Source: Geodermatophilus telluris
GTDB taxonomy: Bacteria; Actinomycetota; Actinomycetes; Mycobacteriales; Geodermatophilaceae
Direction: 5' to 3'
Length of the DNA: 64,000 bases
Assembly (NCBI RefSeq): GCF_900102745.1
Contig: NZ_FMZF01000001.1
Coordinates: forward strand, 248,001-312,000
The notes under the pieces are model-generated. The model saw nothing but the letters and a program-made list of their open reading frames with translations, did not search any database and was not told where the DNA came from. Made by a program: the position numbers and the translations under genes. Of the stretch, positions 25,038-32,636 are shown in pieces. The stretch's first letter is position 1. Each line of letters begins with the position of its first letter.

Positions 25038-26447
25038 GTGCAGTACGCCGAGTCCGTCGTCGACCTGATCGGCGGCACGCCGCTCGTCCGGCTGTCGCGG
25101 GTCACCGCCGACCTGGGCCCGGACGCGCCGCTGGTGCTGGCGAAGGTCGAGTACCTCAACCCGGGCGGCTCGGTGAAGGACCGGATCGCCGTGCGCATGG
25201 TCGACGACGCCGAGGCCAGCGGGGAGCTGAAGCCCGGCGGCACGATCGTCGAGCCGACCAGCGGCAACACCGGCATCGGCCTGGCGCTGGTCGCCCAGCA
25301 GCGCGGCTACCGGTGCGTGTTCGTCTGCCCCGACAAGGTCAGCCAGGACAAGATCAACGTGCTGCGGGCCTACGGCGCGGAGGTGCACGTCTGCCCCACC
25401 GCCGTCGACCCGGCCGACCCGCGGTCCTACTACTCGGTCTCCGACCGGCTGGCCCGCGAGCTGCCCGGCGGGTGGAAGCCCGACCAGTACGCCAACCCGG
25501 CCAACCCGCGCTCGCACTACGAGACCACCGGCCCGGAGATCTGGGAGCAGACCGGGGGGAAGGTGACCTGCTTCGTGACCGGCGTCGGCACCGGCGGCAC
25601 GATCAGCGGCATCGGCCGCTACCTCAAGGAGGCCTCCGAGGGCCGCGTGCAGGTCGTCGGCGTCGACCCCGAGGGCTCGGTGTACTCCGGCGGCACCGGC
25701 CGGCCCTACCTGGTCGAGGGCGTGGGCGAGGACTTCTGGCCCGACGCCTACGACCGCGGCATCGCCGACCGGATCGTCCCGGTGTCGGACGGGGACTCCT
25801 TCCACATGACCCGGCGGCTGGCCCGCGAGGAGGGCCTGCTGGTCGGCGGGTCGTGCGGCATGGCCGTCGCCGGCGCGCTGCGCGCCGCCGAGGGGCTGAC
25901 GAAGGACGACGTGGTCGTGGTGCTGCTGCCCGACGGCGGCCGCGGCTACCTCAACAAGATCTTCAACGACCAGTGGATGGCCGACTACGGCTTCCTCGAC
26001 GTGACCGGCACCGGCGAGACGGTCGGCGAGCTGCTGTCGGCGAAGTCGCGGGACGGGGCCGGCGCGACCCCCACGCTGGTGCACACCCACCCCAACGAGA
26101 CCGTCCGCGACGCGATCGACATCCTGCGCGAGTACGGCGTCAGCCAGATGCCCGTCGTCAAGGCCGAGCCGCCGGTCACCGCCGGCGAGGTGGTCGGCTC
26201 GGTGGACGAGAAGGTGCTGCTCGACGCGCTGTTCGCCGGCCGGGCGTCGCTGGCCGACCGGGTGGAGCGGCACATGTCGCCCCCGCTGCCGATCATCGGC
26301 TCCGGGGAGCCGGTCAGCGCCGCCGTCGCCGAGTTCGGCGCCGCCGACGCGCTGGTCGTGCACGTCGACGGCAAGCCCGCCGGTGTGGTCACCCGCCAGG
26401 ACGTGCTCGGCCACCTCGCCGGCCTGGCGCCTACGGTCGGCTCATGA
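25038..26447 (+). CDS. cbs: Cystathionine beta-synthase
   Basis: A 469-residue PLP enzyme condensing serine with homocysteine in transsulfuration. The PLP lysine is K47 in NPGGSVKDRIA; the phosphate loop is GVGTGGTISGIGRYL; EPTSGNTGIGLAL is the substrate loop. Residues from about 345 carry two CBS domains (TVRDAIDILREYGVSQMPVV; VHVDGKPAGVVTRQDVLGHL), distinguishing it from a plain O-acetylserine sulfhydrylase. GTG 25038 follows GAGGAGG at good spacing. It overlaps metB as ATGA, so the two are translationally coupled. Confidence 0.96.
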   Translation: MQYAESVVDLIGGTPLVRLSRVTADLGPDAPLVLAKVEYLNPGGSVKDRIAVRMVDDAEASGELKPGGTIVEPTSGNTGIGLALVAQQRGYRCVFVCPDKVSQDKINVLRAYGAEVHVCPTAVDPADPRSYYSVSDRLARELPGGWKPDQYANPANPRSHYETTGPEIWEQTGGKVTCFVTGVGTGGTISGIGRYLKEASEGRVQVVGVDPEGSVYSGGTGRPYLVEGVGEDFWPDAYDRGIADRIVPVSDGDSFHMTRRLAREEGLLVGGSCGMAVAGALRAAEGLTKDDVVVVLLPDGGRGYLNKIFNDQWMADYGFLDVTGTGETVGELLSAKSRDGAGATPTLVHTHPNETVRDAIDILREYGVSQMPVVKAEPPVTAGEVVGSVDEKVLLDALFAGRASLADRVERHMSPPLPIIGSGEPVSAAVAEFGAADALVVHVDGKPAGVVTRQDVLGHLAGLAPTVGS

Positions 26448-27583
26448 CCGGCTTCGACACCCGCGCCATCCACGCCGGGCAGGACCCCGACCCGGCCACC
26501 GGCGCCGTCGTCGTCCCCCTGCACCTGGCCACCACCTTCAAGCAGGACGGCGTCGGCGGGCTGCGCGGCGGCTACGAGTACGCCCGCAGCGGCAACCCCA
26601 CCCGCGACGCGCTGCACGAGGTGCTCGCCTCGCTCGAGGAGGGCACGGCGGGCCTGGCGTTCGCCTCCGGCCTGGCCGCCGAGGACACCCTGCTGCGCAC
26701 CGTGTGCGAGCCGGGCAGCCACGTCGTGCTCGGCGGGGACGCCTACGGCGGCACCTTCCGGCTCATCTCGCGGGTGGTCGCGCGGTGGGGCGTCGAGCAC
26801 ACCCCGGTCGACCTCAACGACCTCGACGCGCTGCGCGCGGCGATCCGGCCGGGCGCGACGCGGGTGGTGTGGTGCGAGACGCCGACCAACCCGCTGCTCA
26901 ACGTCGCCGACATCGCGCTGACCGCCGAGGTGGCGCACGAGGCCGGCGCGCTGCTCGTCGTCGACAACACCTTCGCCTCGCCCTACCTGCAGCGGCCGCT
27001 CACCCTGGGCGCCGACGTCGTCGTGCACTCCACGACCAAGTACCTGGGCGGGCACTCCGACGTCGTCGGCGGCGCGCTGGTCGTCCGCGACCCCGACCTG
27101 GCCGAGCAGCTGGCCTACCACCACAACGCGATGGGCGCGGTCTCCGGCCCGCTGTCGGACTGGCTGGTGCTGCGCGGCGTGAAGACCCTCGGCGTGCGCA
27201 TGGACCGCCACCAGGCCAACGCCGGCCGCGTCGCCGAGTACCTCACCGGGCACCCGGCCGTGTCCCGGGTGCTCTACCCCGGCCTGCCCGACCACCCCGG
27301 CCACGACGTCGCGGCGAAGCAGATGTCCGGCTTCGGCGGGATGCTGTCGTTCCGGCTGGCCGCCGGCGAGGAGGCGGCGCTGCGGGTCTGCGAGCGGGCC
27401 CGGCTGTTCACGCTGGCCGAGTCGCTCGGCGGCGTCGAGTCGCTGATCGAGCACCCGCACCGGATGACGCACGCCAGCGCGGCCGGGTCACCCCTGGAGG
27501 TGCCGGCCGACCTGGTGCGCCTGTCGGTGGGCATCGAGGACGCCGACGACCTGCTCGCCGACCTCGAGCAGGCGCTCGCCTAG
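26444..27583 (+). CDS. metB: Cystathionine gamma-synthase/lyase
   Basis: A 379-residue Cys/Met-metabolism PLP enzyme. YEYARSGNPTRDALHEVLASLE binds cofactor and substrate (first 20 residues: YEYARSGNPTRDALHEVLAS), VVDNTFASPYLQRPL supplies the PLP-pairing Asp, and the Schiff-base lysine is K199 in HSTTKYLGGHSD; a terminal SLGGVESLIEHP is typical. It may act as synthase (methionine direction) or lyase (cysteine direction); coupling to cbs favours the lyase/transsulfuration role, but sequence alone does not decide. ATG 26444 overlaps the cbs stop. Confidence 0.94.
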   Translation: MTGFDTRAIHAGQDPDPATGAVVVPLHLATTFKQDGVGGLRGGYEYARSGNPTRDALHEVLASLEEGTAGLAFASGLAAEDTLLRTVCEPGSHVVLGGDAYGGTFRLISRVVARWGVEHTPVDLNDLDALRAAIRPGATRVVWCETPTNPLLNVADIALTAEVAHEAGALLVVDNTFASPYLQRPLTLGADVVVHSTTKYLGGHSDVVGGALVVRDPDLAEQLAYHHNAMGAVSGPLSDWLVLRGVKTLGVRMDRHQANAGRVAEYLTGHPAVSRVLYPGLPDHPGHDVAAKQMSGFGGMLSFRLAAGEEAALRVCERARLFTLAESLGGVESLIEHPHRMTHASAAGSPLEVPADLVRLSVGIEDADDLLADLEQALA

Positions 27584-27771
27584 GGCGCGTCCCCGAGCGA
27601 GAGGGCCCCGGTCGGGCACTGCTGCACGGCGTCCCGGACGGCGCCGTCGTCGGCCGGGTCCTCCTGCAGCAGCCGCACCGCGCCGTCGTCGCCGACCTCG
27701 AAGACGTCGGGCGCGAGCAGCTCGCACTGCCCGGACCCCACGCAGCGCTCGCGGTCGGCGCCGACCCGCAT
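27580..27771 (-). CDS. [3Fe-4S]-type ferredoxin, P450 partner
   Basis: A 63-residue small ferredoxin. Cysteines at 11 and 17 and in QQCPTGAL near residue 53 give a C-x5-C...C-P pattern typical of single 3Fe-4S ferredoxins that feed electrons to bacterial P450s. Residue 14 of the motif (the position of the fourth cysteine in 4Fe forms) is not Cys. The ATG overlaps the P450 stop (ATGA), so it is co-translated with its likely acceptor. No ferredoxin reductase gene is in the window. Its 3' end overlaps metB tail-to-tail by four bases. Confidence 0.93.
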   Translation of the reverse strand: MRVGADRERCVGSGQCELLAPDVFEVGDDGAVRLLQEDPADDGAVRDAVQQCPTGALSLGDAP

Positions 27772-29048
27772 CAGCGCACCCCGGTCAGCCGGGCCGGCAG
27801 GTGCTTGAGCCCGTTGACGAACGACGAGCGCAGCCGGTCGGGCGGCCCGGTCACCTCCAGGTCGGGCAGCTGGTCGAAGACCGCCCGGAAGGTCACCTGC
27901 AGCTCCCGGCGGGCCAGGTGGGCGCCCAGGCAGAAGTGCGGCCCCTTGGACCCGAAGCCCACGTGCGGGTTGGGGTCGCGACCGACGTCGAAGCGCTGCG
28001 GGTCGGCGAAGACGGCCGGGTCGCGGTTGGCGGCGTTGTAGAACAGCAAGAACTTCTCCCCCGCCGTGAACCGGTGCCCGCCGACCTCGCCGTCCCGGGT
28101 GGCGGTGCGGCGCATCCAAGTGACCGGGCTGACCCAGCGCACCACCTCCTCGACGGCGGTGCGGTCCAGCGACGGGTCGGCGGCCCAGCGCGCCCGCTCC
28201 TGCGGCCACTCCGACAGCGCCAGCAGGCCCTGGGAGATCGCGTTGCGGGTGGTCTCGTTGCCGGCCACCAGCAGCAGGATGAAGAACGACGCGATCTCCT
28301 GGTGCGTGAGCCGCTCGCCGTCGACCTCCGAGCGCACCAGCGCGGTGGTCAGGTCGTCGCGCGGGTCGGCCACCCGCTCGGCGGCCAGCCGCTCCATGAG
28401 CGCGGCCATCTCCATGCCGGCGGTGAGGAAGGCGGTCAGCGGGTCGTCGTCCTCGATGAGGTCCGGGTCGCCGCCGGAGAGGATGACGTTGGACCGCGCG
28501 AGCACGCCGGGCCGGTCCTCCTCGGGGACGCCCATCATGTCGCAGATGACCCGCAGCGGGATCGGCGCGGCGAGGTCGGTGACCACGTCGACCACCCCGC
28601 CGTTCGCCTCCGCCGTCGCCCGGGCACGGGCGAGGACGTCGTCGACCACGGCGCGGACGGAGTCCAGCGTCCGCTCGAGCATCCGCGGGGTGAACGTCTT
28701 GGACACGATGCGGCGGATCTTGGCGTGCCGCGGGTCGTCCATGCTGATCAGCGAGCCGTAGAACTCGTGCAGCTCGGCGGGGACGTCCTGCATCGACACC
28801 GCACCCCGGCCCGAGCAGAACAGCGCCGGCTGCGAGCTGATCGCCTCCAGGTCGGCGTAGCGGGTGACCGCGTGGTAACCGGGCCCGGCCGGGATGCCGG
28901 GCAGGTCGGGCTCGGCGAAGAAGGCGAAGGGCTGCTCGGCGCGCAGCCGGTCGAGTGCCGCGTGCCGCTCCTGCGCCGGGCGGGCCCACCAGTCCCGGTC
29001 GGAGAGGTCGACGGTGGAGAGGTCGACGTCCTCGGGTGCGACGGTCAC
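27771..29048 (-). CDS. Cytochrome P450 (CYP124/125/142-like)
   Basis: A 425-residue class I P450. The I-helix oxygen motif is LVAGNETTRN, the K-helix ExxR is EEVVRW, the haem loop is FGSKGPHFCLGAHLAR with the axial Cys, and the C-terminal FVNGLKHLP resembles the mycobacterial CYP124/125/142 group that hydroxylates branched lipids or sterol side chains. That clade assignment is recollection-based inference. It is followed by its ferredoxin with a 4-base overlap. GTG or ATG starts near 29048 are possible; MTVAPEDVDLS is used. Confidence 0.92.
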   Translation of the reverse strand: MTVAPEDVDLSTVDLSDRDWWARPAQERHAALDRLRAEQPFAFFAEPDLPGIPAGPGYHAVTRYADLEAISSQPALFCSGRGAVSMQDVPAELHEFYGSLISMDDPRHAKIRRIVSKTFTPRMLERTLDSVRAVVDDVLARARATAEANGGVVDVVTDLAAPIPLRVICDMMGVPEEDRPGVLARSNVILSGGDPDLIEDDDPLTAFLTAGMEMAALMERLAAERVADPRDDLTTALVRSEVDGERLTHQEIASFFILLLVAGNETTRNAISQGLLALSEWPQERARWAADPSLDRTAVEEVVRWVSPVTWMRRTATRDGEVGGHRFTAGEKFLLFYNAANRDPAVFADPQRFDVGRDPNPHVGFGSKGPHFCLGAHLARRELQVTFRAVFDQLPDLEVTGPPDRLRSSFVNGLKHLPARLTGVR

Positions 29049-29088
29049 GGGCGGGCCTCCAGGGGTCGGGCGTGCGGACGGTCAGGCC

Positions 29089-29118
29089 ACGCTAGAGACC
29101 ACTCCCTGTGACCGGCAA
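29089..29118 (-). promoter_or_regulatory. Candidate promoter of the P450-ferredoxin operon
   Basis: On the minus strand TTGCCG (29118-29113) and TAGCGT (29094-29089) are spaced 18 bases, giving a plausible housekeeping-type promoter with a start site near 29082, about 34 bases before the P450 start. Confidence 0.35.
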
Positions 29119-29165
29119 CACACCACGACGTCAGCACCCCGGGCGGGCGACAGCCACCCCGGGTG

Positions 29166-29453
29166 TCAGGAGCTCTGGTCGACCAGGTCGCCGTACTCGG
29201 GGTGCCGCTCGATCCAGCCGCGCACGAACGAGCACCGGGCGACGACCCGCCCGCCCCGCTGCCGGACGTCGTCGAGGGCGCCGCGGACGAGCGTGCCGCC
29301 GAGACCCGAGCCCTCGGCGTCGGGGTCGATCTCGGTGTGGGTGAACACCACCTGCTCGCCGTGCCGCTGGTAGGCGGCCAGGCCCAGCACGCGGTCGCCG
29401 TCGCGGATCTCGTAGCGCTCGGACTCGGGGGCGTCGTGCACGGTCGGCTCCAT
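29166..29453 (-). CDS. YjdJ-type small GNAT acetyltransferase-like protein
   Basis: A 95-residue protein of the short GCN5-related YjdJ family: RYEIRDGDRVLGLAAYQRHG, VVFTHTEIDPDAEGSGLGG (acetyl-CoA loop), then GALDDVRQRGGRVVARCSF and ERHPEYGDLV at the end. The ATG at 29453 gives the family length; upstream extension to 29513 reads through the tRNA terminator region and is unlikely. Substrates of this family are unknown. It is upstream of, and reads toward, the P450 promoter. Confidence 0.85.
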   Translation of the reverse strand: MEPTVHDAPESERYEIRDGDRVLGLAAYQRHGEQVVFTHTEIDPDAEGSGLGGTLVRGALDDVRQRGGRVVARCSFVRGWIERHPEYGDLVDQSS

Positions 29454-29514
29454 GTCGACCGCCAACCCGGCGCGGTCCCGCGGTGTTCCACGGACACGAC
29501 GTCCCACGGACACG

Positions 29515-29550
29515 ACGAGGGCCCCGGAGCGTGTGCTCCGGGGCCCTCGT
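29515..29550. terminator. Terminator downstream of tRNA-fMet copy 1
   Basis: ACGAGGGCCCCGGAGC (29515-29530) pairs perfectly with GCTCCGGGGCCCTCGT (29535-29550) around GTGT. It lies five bases beyond the 3' end of the minus-strand tRNA gene. Confidence 0.9.
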
Positions 29551-29555
29551 GCCAG

Positions 29556-29629
29556 TAGCGGGGACAGGATTCGAACCTGTGACCTCTGGGTTATGAGCCC
29601 AGCGAGCTACCGAGCTGCTCCACCCCGCG
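29556..29629 (-). tRNA. Initiator tRNA-Met (CAT anticodon), copy 1
   Basis: The minus strand reads CGCGGGGTGGAGCAGCTCGG..., folding into a cloverleaf with anticodon CAT in GGGCTCATAACCC. Three G-C pairs under the anticodon loop and an unpaired first base (C1 opposite U72) are initiator hallmarks. The T arm is ACAGG/CCTGT. CCA is not encoded. A TACAGT box (29647-29642) 12 bases upstream of the 5' end may be its -10. A second copy lies at 34525. Confidence 0.95.
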
Positions 29630-29768
29630 TCGGTGAGTCCCACTGTACACGTCCCTCGCGGGCCCGGTCGGCCGGCCCCGGGTGCGGCCGGGACCGCGAC
29701 GCGGTAGGACGACGGGAGCAGGGTGCGAGCAGCCGCACCGGACCCCTCCGTCCACGAGCGAGGGCGAC

Positions 29769-30335
29769 ATGACCGCCAGCACCGGACCGCAGGACGTCGT
29801 CGACGTCCTGACCACCGACCACCACGAGGTCCTCGAGCTCGTCCAGCAGATCCCGACCGCCGAGCCCGCGCAGCGGCGGGACCTCGCCGACACCGTCATC
29901 GCCGAGCTGATGCGGCACTCCGTGGCCGAGGAGATGTACGTCTACCCCGCGATGCGGGAGCACCTGCCCGACGGCGACGCCGCCGTGCAGCACGACGTCG
30001 AGGAGCACCAGGAGCTCGTGGAGCGGATGAAGGAGCTCGAGGGCGTCGACGCGGCCGACCCGCGCTTCCTCGAGGTGCTCGGCCGGCTGGAGGCGGTGCT
30101 GCGCGACCACGTCTCCGACGAGGAGACCGAGCAGTTCCCCGCGCTGCGCGCCCGCCTCACGCGCGAGCAGCTCGTCGAGCTCGGCGGGAAGGTGGAGACG
30201 GCGAAGAAGGCGGCACCCACCCGCCCGCACCCGGCGGCCCCGCACAGCGAGCTGTTCCACAAGCTGGTCGGGCCGGGTGTGGGGATGGTCGACCGGCTGC
30301 GGGACAAGCTGACCGGCCGGCCGAACCAGGCCTGA
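29769..30335 (+). CDS. Hemerythrin HHE-domain protein
   Basis: A 188-residue protein with a four-helix hemerythrin-like domain. Metal-ligand residues are visible in LTTDHHEVLELV, MRHSVAEEMYVYPAM, HDVEEHQELVERM and LRDHVSDEETEQFPAL (about residues 15-125), consistent with a non-haem di-iron site for oxygen or nitrosative chemistry. The C-terminal 60 residues are basic and less ordered. ATG 29769 is used; upstream in-frame codons overlap the tRNA control region. A hairpin follows at 30339. It is the first gene inside the block bounded by the two tRNA-fMet genes. Confidence 0.92.
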   Translation: MTASTGPQDVVDVLTTDHHEVLELVQQIPTAEPAQRRDLADTVIAELMRHSVAEEMYVYPAMREHLPDGDAAVQHDVEEHQELVERMKELEGVDAADPRFLEVLGRLEAVLRDHVSDEETEQFPALRARLTREQLVELGGKVETAKKAAPTRPHPAAPHSELFHKLVGPGVGMVDRLRDKLTGRPNQA

Positions 30336-30338
30336 CCG

Positions 30339-30380
30339 GACGGCGCCCCCCGGCCCGGGTCCGGGTCGGGGGTCGCCGTC
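30339..30380. terminator. Candidate terminator between hemerythrin and lipoprotein genes
   Basis: GACGGCG with a C-run (30339-30350) pairs with a G-run and CGCCGTC (to 30380), with one bulged T. It is placed between convergent genes. Confidence 0.55.
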
Positions 30381-30385
30381 GCGCC

Positions 30386-31600
30386 TCAGCCGCCGACCGC
30401 CGCGAGCGCCTCCAGCCCGATCGCCGCCTGCGGTCCGGGGTTCCGGGTGTTGAGCACCACCGCGACCGCCGCCCCGCTGTCGCGGTCGAACCCGGTGAAG
30501 GCCGAGTGCGCGGCCCCGACACCCATGTGCCCCTCGACGGTCAGCTGCCCGGTCGTGTAGCGCTCCAGGCCGAGGCCGTACTCGTGGACGATGCCGAACC
30601 GCGACCAGTCCTCGGCCGGGACGAACGTGCGCATCTCCGCCTGGCTCCGTCCGGACAGCAGCCGGCCGTCGCGCAGCGCCCCGGCGAACACGAGCAGGTC
30701 GGCCGCCGTCGACTCGAGCCCTCCGGCGGCGCCCCCGACGGTGGGGTGCCAGCAGTCGGTGAGGTCGACGAACCCCGTCTCCTCCACGCCGTAGCCGGGC
30801 GTCCCGCGCAGGGCGCCGAGCCGGGTGTGCCGCAGGCCGAGCGGCTCGACGACCCGGTCGCGGACCTCGTCGGCCCACGGGTGGCCGGTCACCTGGCCGA
30901 CGATCTCGCCGAGCACGACGTAGTTGGTGTTGCTGTACGCGTGCGCGCCTCCTGGGTCGCCCCGCCGCCCGGCGGCCTCGGCGACGGCGATCAGCTCCGC
31001 CGGCGTCCACTCCCGCTGCGCGTCGGTCAGCACCGCCGGCTGGTCGAGGTACTCGCCGAGCCCGCTGGTGTGCTGGAGGAGCTGCCGGGGGGTGATCCGG
31101 TCGGCGCCGGGGAGGTCGGGCAGGAAGCCGTCGATCCCGGCGTCGAGGTCGAGGCGGCCCTCCTCGGCCAGCTGCAGCACGACGACGGCGACGAACGTCT
31201 TCGTGACGCTGCCGACGTTCCACGGGACGGACGGGTCGACGGGGCCGTCGACGTCCAGCGACGGCGTGCCCGAGGTCGCCGTGACGGTGGCGCCGTCCGC
31301 CCGGCGCACGGCGAGGACGGCACCGACGAACTCCTGGTCCGCGCGGTGCGCCTCGAGGATCGCGGTCACCGTCCGCTCGAGGTCGGCGTCGGCGACCGGC
31401 GACGGAGTGGTCACGCCCGGGTCCGGAGCGGCGGCGACGACGGCGGGCGGGGCGGCCCCGCCGCACGCGGAGGCGACGGTCAGCGCGGCCAGGAGTGCGG
31501 CCGCGGCCAGGGTCCGGCCGAGGCGCCGGCCGCCGGCCGGGGGTGCCGGGACGGGAGGGAGCTGCCCGCGGCCGGGAGCCGCGGTCGGGGTGCCGGTCAT
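30386..31600 (-). CDS. Serine-beta-lactamase-fold lipoprotein (class C-like esterase/PBP)
   Basis: A 404-residue exported serine hydrolase. A long N-terminus leads to a hydrophobic signal and a lipobox ASAC near residue 46, predicting a lipid-anchored extracellular protein. The active-site triad of the family is visible: S-x-x-K in GSVTKTFVAVV (near 128-131), Y-x-N as YSN (near 220) and H-x-G as HMG late in the sequence. Members include D-Ala-D-Ala carboxypeptidases and esterases; true beta-lactamase activity is unlikely to be predicted from this alone. It overlaps the membrane-protein gene start by four bases, downstream in the same operon. Confidence 0.88.
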   Translation of the reverse strand: MTGTPTAAPGRGQLPPVPAPPAGGRRLGRTLAAAALLAALTVASACGGAAPPAVVAAAPDPGVTTPSPVADADLERTVTAILEAHRADQEFVGAVLAVRRADGATVTATSGTPSLDVDGPVDPSVPWNVGSVTKTFVAVVVLQLAEEGRLDLDAGIDGFLPDLPGADRITPRQLLQHTSGLGEYLDQPAVLTDAQREWTPAELIAVAEAAGRRGDPGGAHAYSNTNYVVLGEIVGQVTGHPWADEVRDRVVEPLGLRHTRLGALRGTPGYGVEETGFVDLTDCWHPTVGGAAGGLESTAADLLVFAGALRDGRLLSGRSQAEMRTFVPAEDWSRFGIVHEYGLGLERYTTGQLTVEGHMGVGAAHSAFTGFDRDSGAAVAVVLNTRNPGPQAAIGLEALAAVGG

Positions 31601-32403
31601 CGCCGTTCCTCTCCGGACGGGGCGGACGTCGTGCTCAGGGGACGCGGAGGCGCGGCCGGGTACCGGCCGACGGCGCGGACGGTGGGCCAGTCCTCGACCG
31701 TCCGCCCCAATCCGGGGCGGACCAGCAGCACGGCCAGCAGGGTCACCACCAGGCCGGCGCCGAGCACGGCGCAGCCGATGCCGGCCAGCGCGGGCAGCTC
31801 GGCACCGACCCGGCCCTGCACGTCGACCCCTGCCGAGCCGTCGGCGTTCATGACCACCAGCACCCAGTCGCCGTCGGCCGGCTCCCAGGTCAGCTGCTGC
31901 GGGCCCCTGCCGGCGACCTGCGCCGTCCAGAAGTCCTGGTCGGCGGGCGCTCCGGGAGGCGCGCCGCCGGGGATCTCGTCCGCGGCGTCCGCCGGCCCGT
32001 CGAAGCCCAGCGCGTCGAGGGTGGTCCGCCCGACGCCGTCCAGGTAGGCCCGCGCGTCGGCGGCCGGGGCGATGCCGAGGAAGACCTCCTCGGCGGTGGC
32101 GGGGGTGACCTCGATCCGGGCGCGGCCCAGCGCGGCGGAGACCGGGAGCCAGTCGGCGCCGGCCCGCAGGTCGATCCGGTCGCTGACCAGGGCGTGGCCG
32201 GGAGAGCCGAGGCGCTCCTCGGGACTGACGACGAACCCGTCGGAACGGTGCAGCGCGGAGGCCCAGAGCAGGACGCCACCCCCGGTCACCAGGGCCAGGC
32301 CGGGGAGCAGGAGCAGCACGCCGAGGACGAGCGCGACCACCCGCCCGGTACGGCCCGCCCTACGGGGCGGCGCGGTCCACGTGGTCTGCCGGACACCGGT
32401 CAT
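31597..32403 (-). CDS. Two-TM membrane protein with large extracytoplasmic domain
   Basis: A 268-residue protein with a TM segment near residues 22-46 (VVALVLGVLLLLPGLALVTG) and another near 205-228 (ALAGIGCAVLGAGLVVTLLA); the roughly 155 residues between would lie outside the cell. No catalytic motif is seen. ATG 32403 has GGAGGT five bases upstream. It is first in an operon with the serine-hydrolase lipoprotein and divergent from the two-component system, which may regulate it. Function unknown. Confidence 0.8.
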   Translation of the reverse strand: MTGVRQTTWTAPPRRAGRTGRVVALVLGVLLLLPGLALVTGGGVLLWASALHRSDGFVVSPEERLGSPGHALVSDRIDLRAGADWLPVSAALGRARIEVTPATAEEVFLGIAPAADARAYLDGVGRTTLDALGFDGPADAADEIPGGAPPGAPADQDFWTAQVAGRGPQQLTWEPADGDWVLVVMNADGSAGVDVQGRVGAELPALAGIGCAVLGAGLVVTLLAVLLVRPGLGRTVEDWPTVRAVGRYPAAPPRPLSTTSAPSGEERR

Positions 32404-32563
32404 GGGACACCTCCGGGGGCGAGTGCGCCGCGGCCACCGCGGCGCTGCGGTGCCGCAGCCTGTCGCTCCCGCTGCACCGCCCGGCAGCCCCGCGCGGGGG
32501 CGAGGAGCGGCCCCGCGGGAGTGGTCTCCGGTGCGCAGGAGGCGCGCCGACGGGGGACCGCGC

Positions 32564-32581
32564 CTCCCTCGCGCGAGGGAG
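32564..32581. promoter_or_regulatory. 18-bp palindrome between divergent operons, possible operator
   Basis: CTCCCTCGC/GCGAGGGAG is a perfect 18-bp inverted repeat in the 233-base gap between the lipoprotein operon and the two-component genes. Its position and symmetry suit a dimeric regulator, possibly the adjacent NarL-type protein. Confidence 0.4.
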
Positions 32582-32636
32582 ACCGGACGACCCGCGCGGG
32601 GCTCCCGGTGGCGCACGCCCGGCGGGACGATGGGAG

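Noticed and set aside
30386-31600. A clinical-type beta-lactamase
   Set aside because: The S-x-x-K, Y-x-N and H-x-G motifs fit the broad class C/esterase/PBP group. Without a close match there is no basis for calling resistance.
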